Of a DNA stretch of 64,000 nucleotides, positions 37,248 through 46,496 are shown in pieces. Position numbers and translations under genes: made by a program. This DNA comes from CAWBBA01 sp963741625 (lineage in GTDB: Bacteria; Desulfobacterota; Desulfomonilia; Desulfomonilales; Desulfomonilaceae), in contig CAVUIT010000002.1 in assembly GCA_963741625.1 (NCBI GenBank), positions 248,001-312,000 on the forward strand, given 5' to 3'. Under the pieces are notes generated by a model that did not search any database, was not told the origin of the DNA, and worked only from the letters and a program-made list of their open reading frames with translations. Position 1 is the stretch's first letter; each line of letters opens with the position of its first letter.

Positions 37248-37676
37248 ATGCTTTTTTCTTTTTGTAATCCGGCCGCTGGAGTTTCCGAACCTCCCGGTGA
37301 CTTCAACAGCAATTACCGTCATCTCAAAAAACTTATTAACCAGGCCCTTAAGGAGGGGACTCCTATAGAGGACCTCAAGCTCGTCCCGAGACACTCTTCA
37401 ACCTCACCCCCTAAGATGCTTTCCCGAGAAGACCTCCTCAAGCTCCTTCATACAATCAGAAGGATCAAGACCCGCTATCAGAGGCTATTGCAGTCTCCCG
37501 TGCCGCGTGAACTGGAACGGGATATACTGGCAAAGCCGCCTGAAAAGCGTTTACCCTGGGAGACCGAGGCATTGGAGAAGGTAGAGGAGTGGCGGCTGGC
37601 TGTATGTGCCGTGCGTGCACAAGTCCAGGCAGAATTGAACGACCACCTTAAAGGGGAGTTATTCCGCGGATTGTGA
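37248..37676 (+). CDS. hypothetical protein, 142 residues
   Basis: Family unknown. Of two ATGs, the one at 37248 has AGGAGG at the right distance (seven bases); the one at 37242 is too close. It is mostly helical and charged: NSNYRHLKKLINQALKEG, LSREDLLKLLHTIRRIKTRY, then WETEALEKVEEWRLAVCAV and a final helix LNDHLKGELFRGL. It has no signal peptide or membrane segment. It ends 27 bases from the convergent DUF362 gene. Confidence 0.65.
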   Translation: MLFSFCNPAAGVSEPPGDFNSNYRHLKKLINQALKEGTPIEDLKLVPRHSSTSPPKMLSREDLLKLLHTIRRIKTRYQRLLQSPVPRELERDILAKPPEKRLPWETEALEKVEEWRLAVCAVRAQVQAELNDHLKGELFRGL

Positions 37677-37703
37677 GTCGGCCTAACCGTTAAACGGAAC
37701 AAG

Positions 37704-38795
37704 CTATTCCGGGTACTGATCGAAAAGCTTTCCCCACTTGCTTGTCTTCTTGAAGGCATGCATTTGGGGTTTTGCTTTTAGGGGCCAATATATGAAGTCA
37801 TGATAAAAAAATGATCCGAAAACAAACATGTACACGAGCGGAGTCCTGAAAAACAGCTTCTGTAGGGGCTTCAACGGCCCGAACCAGATAAAATTTCCCA
37901 CCGCGGAAGCTGCATTATTCCCAACGGTGAAGCCCCAGTTATGTTGAGAAATGTCTTCGCCCACAACCTCGATCTCCTCAAGAGCCCCCTTCCCCAGCCC
38001 TGATTCATGGGCGATGCGAATAAACTTGAGAGACATGGGGTCAAACCCCATCATCTTAGCCGCGACCGCGTCGATCGCTGTGCTGTCACCGGAAGCGAGC
38101 ATTAGGTCCTTTTCTACCGGAATCATCGTCCTGGGACCGGGTCCCTTGCCGCAGACAGTTCCGTCCATGACGGTAAAGATCCCTGAGTGAATCTCCTTCT
38201 GAATTGCAAGTAGATCATTCAGCGTTTCATGGATCACTGAGTGGGTATAGTGTCGCCTAGTGGTTAGCAATCCGCCGAACGCGTTCTTCATTGAGCCGGT
38301 GGTCCCGGTGTATATGTGACACTTTACTGTGGGAAGATGAATGATGTTCTTCCCCATGAAGTACTCCGGAATCCGCATGCCGTCCGGGAAGATTTCGTTG
38401 AGTACGCGCATTTCAGCCTTAGGGGTGTAATTGATCCAGCGGATATCAGTTTCTTTGAAATTGTACAGGACCGGAATCTTGTACTTTTCAAAGATGGGAA
38501 CATACTTGTTCAGCCGCTCACCTTTCCAAGCGTTGGTCACCACCGTTTCGTTCTGCACACAGACGATCTTTTCGTAACCCGCGTCCTTGAGAGCGAGTAT
38601 CACGCCTTCCAGTTGCCAGGGCGTTGTATTAGCGCCGAGAAAAGGGAAATGCCAGGAGATGTTGTCCTTGAGAATTACCGGAGCTGACGGATCCAGATAA
38701 TCGCGAAAGCGGGCCTCTTCCATCGCGACTCTGACGTCTTCCAGCACTGTCTCCGGTTTTGTTCTCTTGACGGCTACTATCGGCTTATCGGTCAT
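37704..38795 (-). CDS. DUF362-domain protein
   Basis: A 363-residue protein of the DUF362 family, often found with Fe-S or anaerobic metabolism genes but without an agreed function. Typical blocks are ILKDNISWHFPFLGANTTPW, IIHLPTVKCHIYTGTTGSMK, GLLTTRRHYTHSVIHETLND and TVMDGTVCGKGPGPR. A hydrophobic patch near residue 325 (FRTPLVYMFVFGSFFYH) may touch the membrane. No ferredoxin domain is attached. The zinc-ribbon gene lies just upstream on the same strand, 21 bases away, so the two may be co-transcribed. Confidence 0.8.
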   Translation of the reverse strand: MTDKPIVAVKRTKPETVLEDVRVAMEEARFRDYLDPSAPVILKDNISWHFPFLGANTTPWQLEGVILALKDAGYEKIVCVQNETVVTNAWKGERLNKYVPIFEKYKIPVLYNFKETDIRWINYTPKAEMRVLNEIFPDGMRIPEYFMGKNIIHLPTVKCHIYTGTTGSMKNAFGGLLTTRRHYTHSVIHETLNDLLAIQKEIHSGIFTVMDGTVCGKGPGPRTMIPVEKDLMLASGDSTAIDAVAAKMMGFDPMSLKFIRIAHESGLGKGALEEIEVVGEDISQHNWGFTVGNNAASAVGNFIWFGPLKPLQKLFFRTPLVYMFVFGSFFYHDFIYWPLKAKPQMHAFKKTSKWGKLFDQYPE

Positions 38796-38816
38796 ATTTT
38801 CCTCATTTGAACAGAA

Positions 38817-39911
38817 TCAATCTTTGTGCGTGCCAAGCACCCATTTCACCACATCCAGCACGTGCACGCCTTCTCTGGAATCGCCAAAATCCCCGAAGGA
38901 AGTGGACAGCACGGCCGAGTCATTCCCCGACTCCGCGCTCCTGAGCCTCACAAGCTTCTCTTCATCCTTTAGTCTCTCGATATCTGCCGCTTTAGACTTC
39001 TGGAGTCCCCCGCGGGCTATGAAGTCCATGATCTTCTCCATTTCATCCGGATCAAACCATATGCCGTGTCCGCGACAACTATCTATTATAACGCCCGATA
39101 TCCTGGCAAAGTTCGTCCTGTTCATCATGTTCAGGCAGACCGGACATCTCACGTAGCGGACCGTCGATTCCGTCTCTACCTTGCCGCGCTGCCCCCCACC
39201 TGTGGGAAAGATCACCCGATCCGACCTCTCCTGCATCTTGTCAAAGGTCTCATTAGGAACAAAAAAACCACCGCACTGACTACACTTGGCCACTGAGAAG
39301 TCTCCGATTTTCGCTCCCCGCATCGGGACCTCGCATCGAGGACAGGGTCGATTCTCCAGAATCGCTCCTTCCTCTTCCGCCTGCTCCATCGGCCGCGCAC
39401 ATCGGATGCAAAACCGGCTATCAGCCGGGGTAGCGGCAAAGCAGTGGGGACAATGGACGGTCTTCCCCTTGAGTGAAAAGTCCAGGTGTGCTTCGCAATA
39501 TCGGCACGTCGAAGCCCCGCGCTCCACCGAAGCTCCACAAGATGGGCAGTGGAGCACCAGACCCGTGTCAACGTCCACGTGCGCTTTACTCTCCACGGCA
39601 GAATCACGGGGCACTCCCGCGCGACCGAAACGGATTTTCAGGTTCTCTTCGCGCTGAGAGATTGTTTGCCGCGTAATCTCGCCTCTCTCCTTGAGGACTC
39701 CCACCACGCGCGTCACCTGGGAGTGATCGAGCGAATGCTTCTGTTGCAACTCCTCTTCGGAAGCGCCCCGAATGAAATCATCGAGGAAGCTCTTAACGTT
39801 GACCTTTTTGCTATTTTCGCCTTGGCTCACGTTGGACCCCGATAAACTGTCACTTGTACCAGGGACATGATACCCTTGTACGGGCGCGAGATTCAAGCCG
39901 TCGCGTTCCAT
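38817..39911 (-). CDS. multi-zinc-ribbon protein with TFIIB-type ribbon
   Basis: A 364-residue soluble protein with several CxxC pairs. The N-terminal 90 residues hold a helical, possibly winged-helix segment (SQVTRVVGVLKERGEITRQ). Then come CPSCGASVERGASTCRYC, CPHCFAATPADSRFCIRC, CPRCEVPM with CSQCGGFF, and a last TFIIB-type ribbon (RCPVCLNMMNRTNF with ISGVIIDSCRGHGIWFDPDE), the zf-TFIIB pattern. Function is unknown; such proteins are often called zinc ribbon regulators without proof. The start is uncertain: further ATG codons do not appear until well inside. Confidence 0.75.
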   Translation of the reverse strand: MERDGLNLAPVQGYHVPGTSDSLSGSNVSQGENSKKVNVKSFLDDFIRGASEEELQQKHSLDHSQVTRVVGVLKERGEITRQTISQREENLKIRFGRAGVPRDSAVESKAHVDVDTGLVLHCPSCGASVERGASTCRYCEAHLDFSLKGKTVHCPHCFAATPADSRFCIRCARPMEQAEEEGAILENRPCPRCEVPMRGAKIGDFSVAKCSQCGGFFVPNETFDKMQERSDRVIFPTGGGQRGKVETESTVRYVRCPVCLNMMNRTNFARISGVIIDSCRGHGIWFDPDEMEKIMDFIARGGLQKSKAADIERLKDEEKLVRLRSAESGNDSAVLSTSFGDFGDSREGVHVLDVVKWVLGTHKD

Positions 39912-39990
39912 CGTCCGAAGCCCGCGGGCGTTCCTGCGCGATAACCCTTGACAAAGGCTGGTCTTGAAGTTAATTTTACAAATTCAGGAA

Positions 39991-40066
39991 GGGCCGTTAG
40001 CTCAACTGGTAGAGCAACTGACTCTTAATCAGTAGGTTTGGGGTTCGAGCCCCCGACGGCCCACCA
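39991..40066 (+). tRNA. tRNA-Lys (anticodon CTT)
   Basis: Full cloverleaf: acceptor GGGCCGT with ACGGCCC, D arm GCTC...GAGC, anticodon stem ACTGA/TCAGT with loop CTCTTAA (anticodon CTT), T arm GGGG-TTCGAGC-CCCC, discriminator A and encoded CCA (40064-40066). Confidence 0.96.
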
Positions 40067-40714
40067 AAAAAATCAAAAGGTTATCACACATCTCGTTTCG
40101 TGATCTTTTCTTTTGCTGCACCCTTATTGCACTGCAAAAAAGCTAGGACGCATCTCTAGGAAGGCTCTGCCGCTCTAACAGGACCCCGCCTCATTACGCC
40201 CCCTCTACTATGTTATCGGCAAAGCAATTGTTTTTCACAGTCAAACGATTTTGCCGGATCCTCCTCGTCACAGAGACCAAGGGCGCAACCAACGGAGATT
40301 TTGCGTCAGATAACAAAATCGTGAACAGCCTCTGTGCAAAAAGCCGAGCGACTCCCCAGGGAGCCGAGACTAGAACCTGCGACCTACGGATCCGAAGTGC
40401 AGGAAATTGGTTTTCTGCCTGCTACCACTGACATAGACCCAGGCAGCTCTTTGTTAATCATTTCAGAGGGCTGTCTTAAGTTTGCCTGTCACCGATTGAT
40501 AAGAGATAACACCGCTATTAGCCACCAATATTGACACCTATAGACATCTATATGGACATCATGAATGGGTCCGTCTCGATCCGAAATGGTGAGAGCAAAA
40601 TGTGAGCATGGCTCAAACTCCGGCAAAAAGACCGAGAGCCTTTTCCTTGAGCGGCTTTGCTCTGTTCTTTTGACTTGTTTGACGTCTTATTCTCCTGCTC
40701 CGTGAGCCCCTAAT
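40067..40714. other. intergenic with tRNA-like remnant
   Basis: About 650 bases between tRNA-Lys and the repeat protein gene. No supported coding frame. It contains the tRNA-like fragment at 40361-40401. Otherwise I see nothing. Confidence 0.4.
40361..40401 (-). pseudogene. tRNA 3'-half-like remnant (Arg type)
   Basis: On the minus strand CTTCGGATCCGTAGGTCGCA followed by GGTTCTAGTC looks like the anticodon loop through T loop of a tRNA-Arg(TCG). The T stem no longer pairs properly and no 5' half is visible. A second, different tRNA 3'-like fragment lies at 43514-43555, on the other side of the repeat-protein gene. This is typical debris at integration hot spots. Confidence 0.45.
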
Positions 40715-43273
40715 TCATTTGATGATCCCTGCAATTGCGATAATGCCAATGGAAAGTAAAATATATCCGGATAGTTGATGAACGTAGTAATAGATCTCCC
40801 CCGAAAACTGAAGCCGCATTACAAACCAGCAAGGCAGTGAACTTGCCACGTAACTGGGAACTACAGAGAAATATCCTTCTTTATCAATCCGGTAGAATTT
40901 CTCTGGCCCCAACCTAACAAATGGTAAAAACAAACCTAAGCTGTACCAAAAAGCTCTAAACCCTGAGAGCTTCTTCTCATCCTGAAATATCCTGGGTCTT
41001 GAAAACACGAAAGTTCCGCAAACGATGAAGCCGATTACAAAGTAAATCACCATGTTGAGAGCGCGACTTAACCATGCTGCCCCAAGTTTTAATACGTTTG
41101 CCGGCAAATAATACCGTCCTTGACCGGCCGCATTCCATTCCTGCCATTTACCTTCTACGAATACTGCGTCAGCCCATTCTTTACGTCCGGCCTCCGTATA
41201 GCATGATTCCAATTGCTTATACGGTTGAGGATAGTAATGGGGCATGCGGCTTAGTATTCTTAAGGCTCCTTTATAATCTGCGCTCTCAGTGTAAATATTC
41301 TTATAGGTCAGTCCATCAAGCAAAACCGCAGTCTTTTCTTGGAACTTCGTCTGCAAAAAAAACAGAGTACCAATGTTTGCCTGCCGGAAACTCACCACCC
41401 CCCGGAAGTTGCTTCCTTCGAAATAGGCAGATCCACCCACCGTCAAAGAAGTAAAATTACTTTCTGCTTCAAAACGAGCCTTACCAGCCAGGAACTGCGA
41501 TTCGATGTTCGCCAGACGAAAATCCACCGGGCCCCGGAAGATTGCCTTCTCGAGGAAGACGGTATCGCCCACGTGCATAGAATCAAATAGGGCCTTTTTG
41601 TCTGTGCTCTGAAAACGAGCCTCATTTGCGTTGAAAATTGTTGAAATATTAGCGCCCTGAAAATCCACCGGGCCCAAGAAGACTGCTTTCTTGAAGGAGG
41701 CGGCATGTCCCACCTTCATTGAAGTAAAGTTAGCTTTGCTGCCAGTGCTTTCAAAACGAGCCTCACCGGCGTCGAAATTTCTTGAAATATTAGCGCCTTC
41801 AAAATTCACCGGTCCGCGGAATACGGCTTTGTTGAAGGAGGCTTCACCCCCCACCTTTAATGAAAGGAAGTCGGCGCTACTCTCAAAACGGGCCCCGGCT
41901 CCAAGAAAATTCCTCGAAATATTCGTCTCCAAAAAAATCACGGGTCCCGGGAAGATGGCGTGAAAGAACATGGCACTATCACCCACCCTGAAGTAACTAA
42001 ATTTGGCTTCGCTCTCAAACCGGGCCTCACTCGCGTTGAACATTACAGTATTAACCGCAGCAAAAAGCGCCGGTCCGCGGAAAACTGCTTTGCTGAAGGA
42101 GGCTCCAACCCCCACATCTAGTGAAATAAAATCGGCCTTACTCTCAAAATGGGCGTTATCTGCCATGAATCTTGATAGAATTTTCGCCCCACGGAAAATC
42201 ACCGGCCCCCGGAAAACTGCTTGGACTAAGACGGCGTCACCGCCCGCGTTTAGTGAACTGAAGTCGACCTTGCTCTCAAAACGGGCTTTGTCTGCCAGGA
42301 AAATTGATAGAGTCTTCGCCCCCACAAAAGCCGCCGGCCCCCGGAAAACGGCCTTGCTGAAGCTGCTTAATTGCCCACCATCAAAGTACTGAAATTCAGC
42401 TTCGCTCTTGGTATCCTCGAACCGAATCTCGAGTGCGTCGAAATTGGTTGTAATCTTCGCCAAATTAAAATTCACCGCGCCTCTAAACACGGATTTACTA
42501 AAGAGGGCCGTGTCCGCCGCCAAGGAACGGAAGTTCGCATCACTGTCAAACCGGGCCTCATCCGCATCAAACACCCCTGCTATATTGGCCCCATGAAAAT
42601 CCACCGGCCCCCGGAATACGGCCTTGCTGAAGACGGCACTGCGGCCTACCTTCAAAAGACCAGATTTCATTTCCTTTAGAAAATGCGATCCACTCCAATC
42701 AAGTTCGTTTTGAAACCGGGTGTCACGTAAATCTACATCCCCAAAGAGAATACTTCTGGTAATTGACACCGAGGGAGAGATTTCCACTCTTGAAAGATCG
42801 AGATCTCCAATTATAAGAGCATTCCTAATATTGATTCCCTTGCGATACACCTTGCCATCATTAAAGTCAGAAATTAGTCGTTCGAGAAACGAGGCCCTGA
42901 TAATTAGCCCCTTATGATTTTTTTCTATCAAATCCTTTCGCGAAGGCAGAGACAGGCCACGAAATTCCGGGTCTATTCTTTCTAACAAATCGGCAGATTC
43001 CCCGTTCTTTACCCTTGCCCGTACCCATTCTTCCTGCTGTTCTACCAAGTTAGGGTTCGCTTCAAGGGCCTTGGAATAGTAATTCCCTATGTCAAGGGCC
43101 TTGGAGTAGTAATTTGCCGCCTCTTGATCTCTGGCCACTTTAAAGGCTGCTTTTTCTACTCTCATCAAGTCCGCTGCTGATTCAGCCAGAGCCAGATCGG
43201 AGCAAGTCTCAAGAAAGCCACATAAACTGGCAACTAAATAACCGAACATGAGAAGTCTGGCTAGCCGCGTCAT
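40715..43273 (-). CDS. large exported pentapeptide-type repeat membrane protein
   Basis: An 852-residue protein, function unknown. It starts at ATG 43273 behind GGAGGGAGGGG. A signal peptide (TRLARLLMFGYLVASLCGFL) is followed by a helical, TPR-like part to about residue 110. From about 190 to 650 runs a tandem repeat of about 44 residues: SFSKAVFRGPVDF, GANI, FDADEARFES, then ANFTSLKVG, with F or L every five residues as in pentapeptide beta-helices. About eleven units are present. After a helical part come two or three membrane segments (MVIYFVIGFIVCGTFVF and YILLSIGIIAIAGII). The repeat probably lies in the periplasm. It is flanked by tRNA-like fragments. Confidence 0.8.
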   Translation of the reverse strand: MTRLARLLMFGYLVASLCGFLETCSDLALAESAADLMRVEKAAFKVARDQEAANYYSKALDIGNYYSKALEANPNLVEQQEEWVRARVKNGESADLLERIDPEFRGLSLPSRKDLIEKNHKGLIIRASFLERLISDFNDGKVYRKGINIRNALIIGDLDLSRVEISPSVSITRSILFGDVDLRDTRFQNELDWSGSHFLKEMKSGLLKVGRSAVFSKAVFRGPVDFHGANIAGVFDADEARFDSDANFRSLAADTALFSKSVFRGAVNFNLAKITTNFDALEIRFEDTKSEAEFQYFDGGQLSSFSKAVFRGPAAFVGAKTLSIFLADKARFESKVDFSSLNAGGDAVLVQAVFRGPVIFRGAKILSRFMADNAHFESKADFISLDVGVGASFSKAVFRGPALFAAVNTVMFNASEARFESEAKFSYFRVGDSAMFFHAIFPGPVIFLETNISRNFLGAGARFESSADFLSLKVGGEASFNKAVFRGPVNFEGANISRNFDAGEARFESTGSKANFTSMKVGHAASFKKAVFLGPVDFQGANISTIFNANEARFQSTDKKALFDSMHVGDTVFLEKAIFRGPVDFRLANIESQFLAGKARFEAESNFTSLTVGGSAYFEGSNFRGVVSFRQANIGTLFFLQTKFQEKTAVLLDGLTYKNIYTESADYKGALRILSRMPHYYPQPYKQLESCYTEAGRKEWADAVFVEGKWQEWNAAGQGRYYLPANVLKLGAAWLSRALNMVIYFVIGFIVCGTFVFSRPRIFQDEKKLSGFRAFWYSLGLFLPFVRLGPEKFYRIDKEGYFSVVPSYVASSLPCWFVMRLQFSGEIYYYVHQLSGYILLSIGIIAIAGIIK

Positions 43274-43463
43274 TTTCCCCTCCCTCCAGGCAAATCCGCA
43301 CATTTGAAAATGATTTTACCCTATGGTGCCCCACGGAGCGGGATCAGGAACGCATGATATCACAGGAGATTGTCAAATGAGGAGATAAATCCAAACTGAC
43401 CCACTACCGCTAGTCAAGCGAGCAATCGGTTCGAGTTGCACAAACGGACACCTGAAAAAGAAA

Positions 43464-43512
43464 ATCCCGCTACGGCTGGTTGATAACCGAGCGGGATGAT
43501 GTATCTTTTTTT
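43464..43512. terminator. hairpin with T-run
   Basis: ATCCCGCT (43464-43471) pairs with AGCGGGAT (43490-43497), with GGTT/AACC pairing inside the loop, followed by a T-run at 43506-43512. It lies next to the tRNA-like fragment and could be the terminator of a lost plus-strand gene. Confidence 0.5.
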
Positions 43513-43513
43513 G

Positions 43514-43555
43514 GCTCCGAGAGCAAGACTCGAACCTACAACGTTTTGGATCTCT
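43514..43555 (-). pseudogene. tRNA 3'-end-like remnant
   Basis: On the minus strand GTAGG-TTCGAGT-CTTGC has the T-arm shape and is followed by TCTCGGAGCCA, like an acceptor end with CCA. A matching 5' acceptor (TCCGAGA) is not seen upstream, so this appears to be only the 3' part. Compare the remnant at 40361-40401. Confidence 0.4.
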
Positions 43556-43668
43556 ATCAAGACCATTCAGTCGCTTTGGAGCCCTTTTTGTTGGGAATCA
43601 AGCCTTTATACGAATGTGCGTTCAAATGAGTAACATAGCGTCGAAGAAGCGCGAGAATCCGCTAACCT

Positions 43669-43742
43669 GTCATTCCCGCGAAGGCGGGAATCCAGAAGGG
43701 TTGTAGCGGGCAAGACTGGATTCCCGCCTTCGCGGGAATGAC
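43669..43742. repeat. palindromic interspersed repeat
   Basis: GTCATTCCCGCGAAGGCGGG at 43669 onward is matched by its complement ending at 43742, with a short unique centre. Each arm also contains its own small stem (CCCGC GAAG GCGGG). This is a very common intergenic palindrome type in proteobacterial genomes. Confidence 0.85.
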
Positions 43743-43787
43743 GAACTTTTCTCATCTCAAATTTCCCTGACGGAATGCGAAGTAGTA

Positions 43788-44255
43788 TTAGGCGGTCCCC
43801 TTTTCCTTCTCCGAAGACACCGAACGATCCGGGTTTAGGAAGAAGATGACGGCCTGGCACCTGGCCAAAGGCTGTCCTTTGCTGGTGCGGACGTCAATGA
43901 CCATAGATCCTGTTATCTCATCAACATGCGTCATCCGAGCTTCTGCCTGAATAACTGACCCTGGTTTTGGATTGGCGAAAAAACTGATGTTAAAATTGAC
44001 CAAAACCGCTTTACGTCCCAGTGAGTTTCCGCACACACCACAGGCATGATCCGCAACCGCAAAGATAACGCCTCCATGGGTCCCGCCGTGAAAATTTAGA
44101 TGTTTTTCCCCTGATATTTTTACCTCTGCCAAGGCATAGCCCGGACTTGCTTTGATAATCTTCAAATCCAGTAGCCGTGCAAATGAGGATGAATCTGAAT
44201 CTGCTGCCAAATGTTCAATCTCAGTTTGATCTCCCTTGCTGCAATTGGAAGTCAT
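43788..44255 (-). CDS. PaaI-type hotdog thioesterase
   Basis: A 155-residue hotdog-fold acyl-CoA thioesterase. HLNFHGGTHGGVIFAVADHA is the conserved active-site helix region of the PaaI family (HGG, then an acidic residue), and VNFNISFFANPKPGSVI and ARCQAVIFF are the following strands. It is the last gene of the large minus-strand catabolic cluster, so it probably hydrolyses a dead-end or product CoA ester of that pathway (inference). Confidence 0.88.
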   Translation of the reverse strand: MTSNCSKGDQTEIEHLAADSDSSSFARLLDLKIIKASPGYALAEVKISGEKHLNFHGGTHGGVIFAVADHACGVCGNSLGRKAVLVNFNISFFANPKPGSVIQAEARMTHVDEITGSMVIDVRTSKGQPLARCQAVIFFLNPDRSVSSEKEKGTA

Positions 44256-44294
44256 CAGGGAACCTCCATTCTTTCTTCACGGCTTAAAAGATGC

Positions 44295-45161
44295 TTATAG
44301 CAATGGAACTCCAGATATATTTAGACGAACCCTATAAAGGGAAGTCCTGGCAGTGATATAGAGGGTCTTCCAGTCATTATCTCCCCAACATAAGTTCGCG
44401 GGAAGTTCCGGGACCGGTATAACCCCTAGCCTTTTTCCTTCAGGGTCGAGCACCCAAATCCCGCCTTTGCCGGTGACATAAACATTGCCTTCAGTATCCA
44501 CCTTCATGCCATCCGGTGCGAGCGGTTCCCCAGGCATTTCCGCGAAAATGCGCCCATTCTTAGTTCCCCCATCGTCGGTTACATCAAATACTCGGACGTG
44601 ATTCATCTCCGTATCAGCCACGTAGAGCAGGGATTCATCCGGAGAAAAGGCCAGGCCATTGGGAACCGAATCATCGACAAGAACCCTTAGATCGTTTCCA
44701 TCCGGCGACAACCGATAGACCCCAAAAAAGGGCAGTTCTTGTGCCTCTAAAGTGCCAAATATTGGATTTAAACCGTACGGAGGATCCGTGAAATAGACAC
44801 TGCCATCAGATTTTACGACCACATCGTTCGGGCTGTTCAGCTTCTTGCCGTCAAAATGCGAGGCAATGGTGACTATGTTACCATCTTCCTCAGTGCGTGA
44901 CACCCTCCGTGTTGCATGCTCACACGCGATCAACCGCCCTTTCCTGTCGAGCGTCAAGCCATTCGATTTGCCACTCGGGAAACGAAATTCCGAAATGCCG
45001 TCCGTCGGACTCCATCTGCTCATTCGGTTTGCCGGGATATCGCTAAACACTAAGAATCCACCTCCCACATTCCAGACTGGCCCCTCGGTAAATTGGAAAC
45101 CCGTAGCCAGTCTCTCCACCTTCGTCGTGGCGGGTACAATGCTGTCAAATTTTGAATTCAT
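44295..45161 (-). CDS. SMP-30/gluconolactonase-type beta-propeller hydrolase
   Basis: A 288-residue six-bladed propeller of the SMP-30/LRE family: lactonases and related calcium-dependent hydrolases. Characteristic blocks are RLATGFQFTEGPVWNVGGGF, SNGLTLDRKGRLIACEH, LNSPNDVVVKSDGSVYFTDP, PNGLAFSPDESLLYVADTE and APDGMKVDTEGNVYVTG. The Glu, Asn and Asp metal ligands expected in these loops are present. In this cluster it may open a lactone intermediate (inference). Substrate is unknown. Confidence 0.88.
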   Translation of the reverse strand: MNSKFDSIVPATTKVERLATGFQFTEGPVWNVGGGFLVFSDIPANRMSRWSPTDGISEFRFPSGKSNGLTLDRKGRLIACEHATRRVSRTEEDGNIVTIASHFDGKKLNSPNDVVVKSDGSVYFTDPPYGLNPIFGTLEAQELPFFGVYRLSPDGNDLRVLVDDSVPNGLAFSPDESLLYVADTEMNHVRVFDVTDDGGTKNGRIFAEMPGEPLAPDGMKVDTEGNVYVTGKGGIWVLDPEGKRLGVIPVPELPANLCWGDNDWKTLYITARTSLYRVRLNISGVPLL

Positions 45162-45280
45162 TTCTCTCTTCCATTACTGCAAATACCTCCGTGATGGGCG
45201 GAGGTATTGTCTTGGTTCAACTTGATTTCTACTAAGGCCGGTATCGGGTATTCTCCCGCCGGGTCGCCCCTGTCTTGTGC

Positions 45281-45721
45281 CTATGCAGCTTGCCTGACAG
45301 GAAGCTCCACAACGCCCTTTCCAGGAACACAATTAACATTGTTCTGGTTTTTTAACCACAGTTCCAACTCAACATATCCTTTGCCTTCGCTCATATACTT
45401 GTTGGTAATCTTACCACCACAGGTAAGCAAATCGTCGGGTAACATGAAGTTGCGGAACTGGATGGCCAATTTGCGAAGCTCCCCTTTTTCTCCGGCCCAA
45501 CCACTCAAGAGCTGGGCGTAGTAGTCCCCTGCCATATTACCTGGCGCTACTACATTGGGCAGCCCACGGCGTTGAGTGGCAAAGGGGTGGTCGAAGTGAA
45601 TTCTATCCATGAGCCATACGGTCGACAGATACATTAATATGTTGACCGTGGTGACCCTTTTTTCCAATGGGGCTATTTCCTGTCCCTCAACGACGTCTTC
45701 AAAAAAGATCTGATTATTCAT
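45281..45721 (-). CDS. MaoC-type hydratase/dehydratase, second chain
   Basis: A 146-residue hotdog protein of the MaoC/HTD2 type. WLMDRIHFDHPFA retains the Asp and His expected in (R)-specific enoyl-CoA hydratases. Its start overlaps the stop of the preceding chain by eight bases, indicating translational coupling. The pair together equals one two-hotdog unit, so they likely form a heteromeric hydratase acting on a CoA ester such as an enoyl-CoA. Confidence 0.8.
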   Translation of the reverse strand: MNNQIFFEDVVEGQEIAPLEKRVTTVNILMYLSTVWLMDRIHFDHPFATQRRGLPNVVAPGNMAGDYYAQLLSGWAGEKGELRKLAIQFRNFMLPDDLLTCGGKITNKYMSEGKGYVELELWLKNQNNVNCVPGKGVVELPVRQAA

Positions 45722-46250
45722 CCTTCGACTCCTTGCGCGGTGTGGCGATCATTGTTATTCGATGTTTGGCCAGCACCTCTCCGTTTTGATTAGTGTAAAC
45801 GAACTCTGAAGTTACGAAAATCAGTTGTCCGCTTTTCCCATCCTTTTCATTCATATCGACAATTCTGCCTTTGACCGTCACCCGATCATTGACATACACA
45901 GGCGTAAAGAACTCGATCTCCTCGCCGCCACGCACCCACCCCAGAGCCCAGGCATCAGGGACTTCCGGGACGCCGACAAAAGTAGCGAGACCGTCTTCCC
46001 CCAATTCCTTAGCTGATTTCTCCGATCCGGGCACGCCGACAGCCCAACTGACGTAGCCCAGAGGAGCTGCCAGGCCGCGATGTTTTCCTGCCTTGGCAGC
46101 GTTTTCGTCAAAATAGATGGGATTCAGGTCGTCAATCGCCAGTGCATAACGTCGAATGTCCCGAGCCAATACTGGATCTCCAGTATGTGTCCCAGTCTCT
46201 TGTCCAATGTACTTTTTCCAACCAAGGCTTTCTAATAGCGACTCTTTCAT
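45714..46250 (-). CDS. MaoC-type hydratase/dehydratase, first chain (FAS1-like dehydratase domain)
   Basis: A 178-residue hotdog protein with the MaoC N-terminal domain. YALAIDDLNPIYFDENAAK matches the hydratase motif, except that the catalytic His position (NPxH) is Tyr here, so this chain may be the structural partner and the overlapping second chain the catalytic one. KGRIVDMNEKDGKSGQLIFV and NQNGEVLAKHRIT are normal family strands. AGGAG precedes the ATG. A 246-base gap upstream separates it from the QPRTase-like gene. Confidence 0.8.
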   Translation of the reverse strand: MKESLLESLGWKKYIGQETGTHTGDPVLARDIRRYALAIDDLNPIYFDENAAKAGKHRGLAAPLGYVSWAVGVPGSEKSAKELGEDGLATFVGVPEVPDAWALGWVRGGEEIEFFTPVYVNDRVTVKGRIVDMNEKDGKSGQLIFVTSEFVYTNQNGEVLAKHRITMIATPRKESKDE

Positions 46251-46496
46251 AACTCCTCCTGTTTCCTTTCGGAATTAGCCTTTCCCGTAACTCGATAGCT
46301 ATATAACTTCGATCCCCGTGCCTCGAAATTTGACCGTTCTCTGCTTTGTCTCTAATCAATTTCGCTTTCAAGCTTTTCTTCGGTAAGGAGTAATTTCAAG
46401 GGTGTCAAAAAGAGGCGTTCCTTAAGAAGATTCCCGCCATCCTTAATTCAGTCTTGTTCAACAGGTCAGATTCAGTCACCTTGGATAACCTCACTC

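Noticed and set aside
43606..43860. 84-residue minus-strand frame
   Set aside because: It runs through an interspersed palindromic repeat (43669-43742) and overlaps the end of the thioesterase gene.
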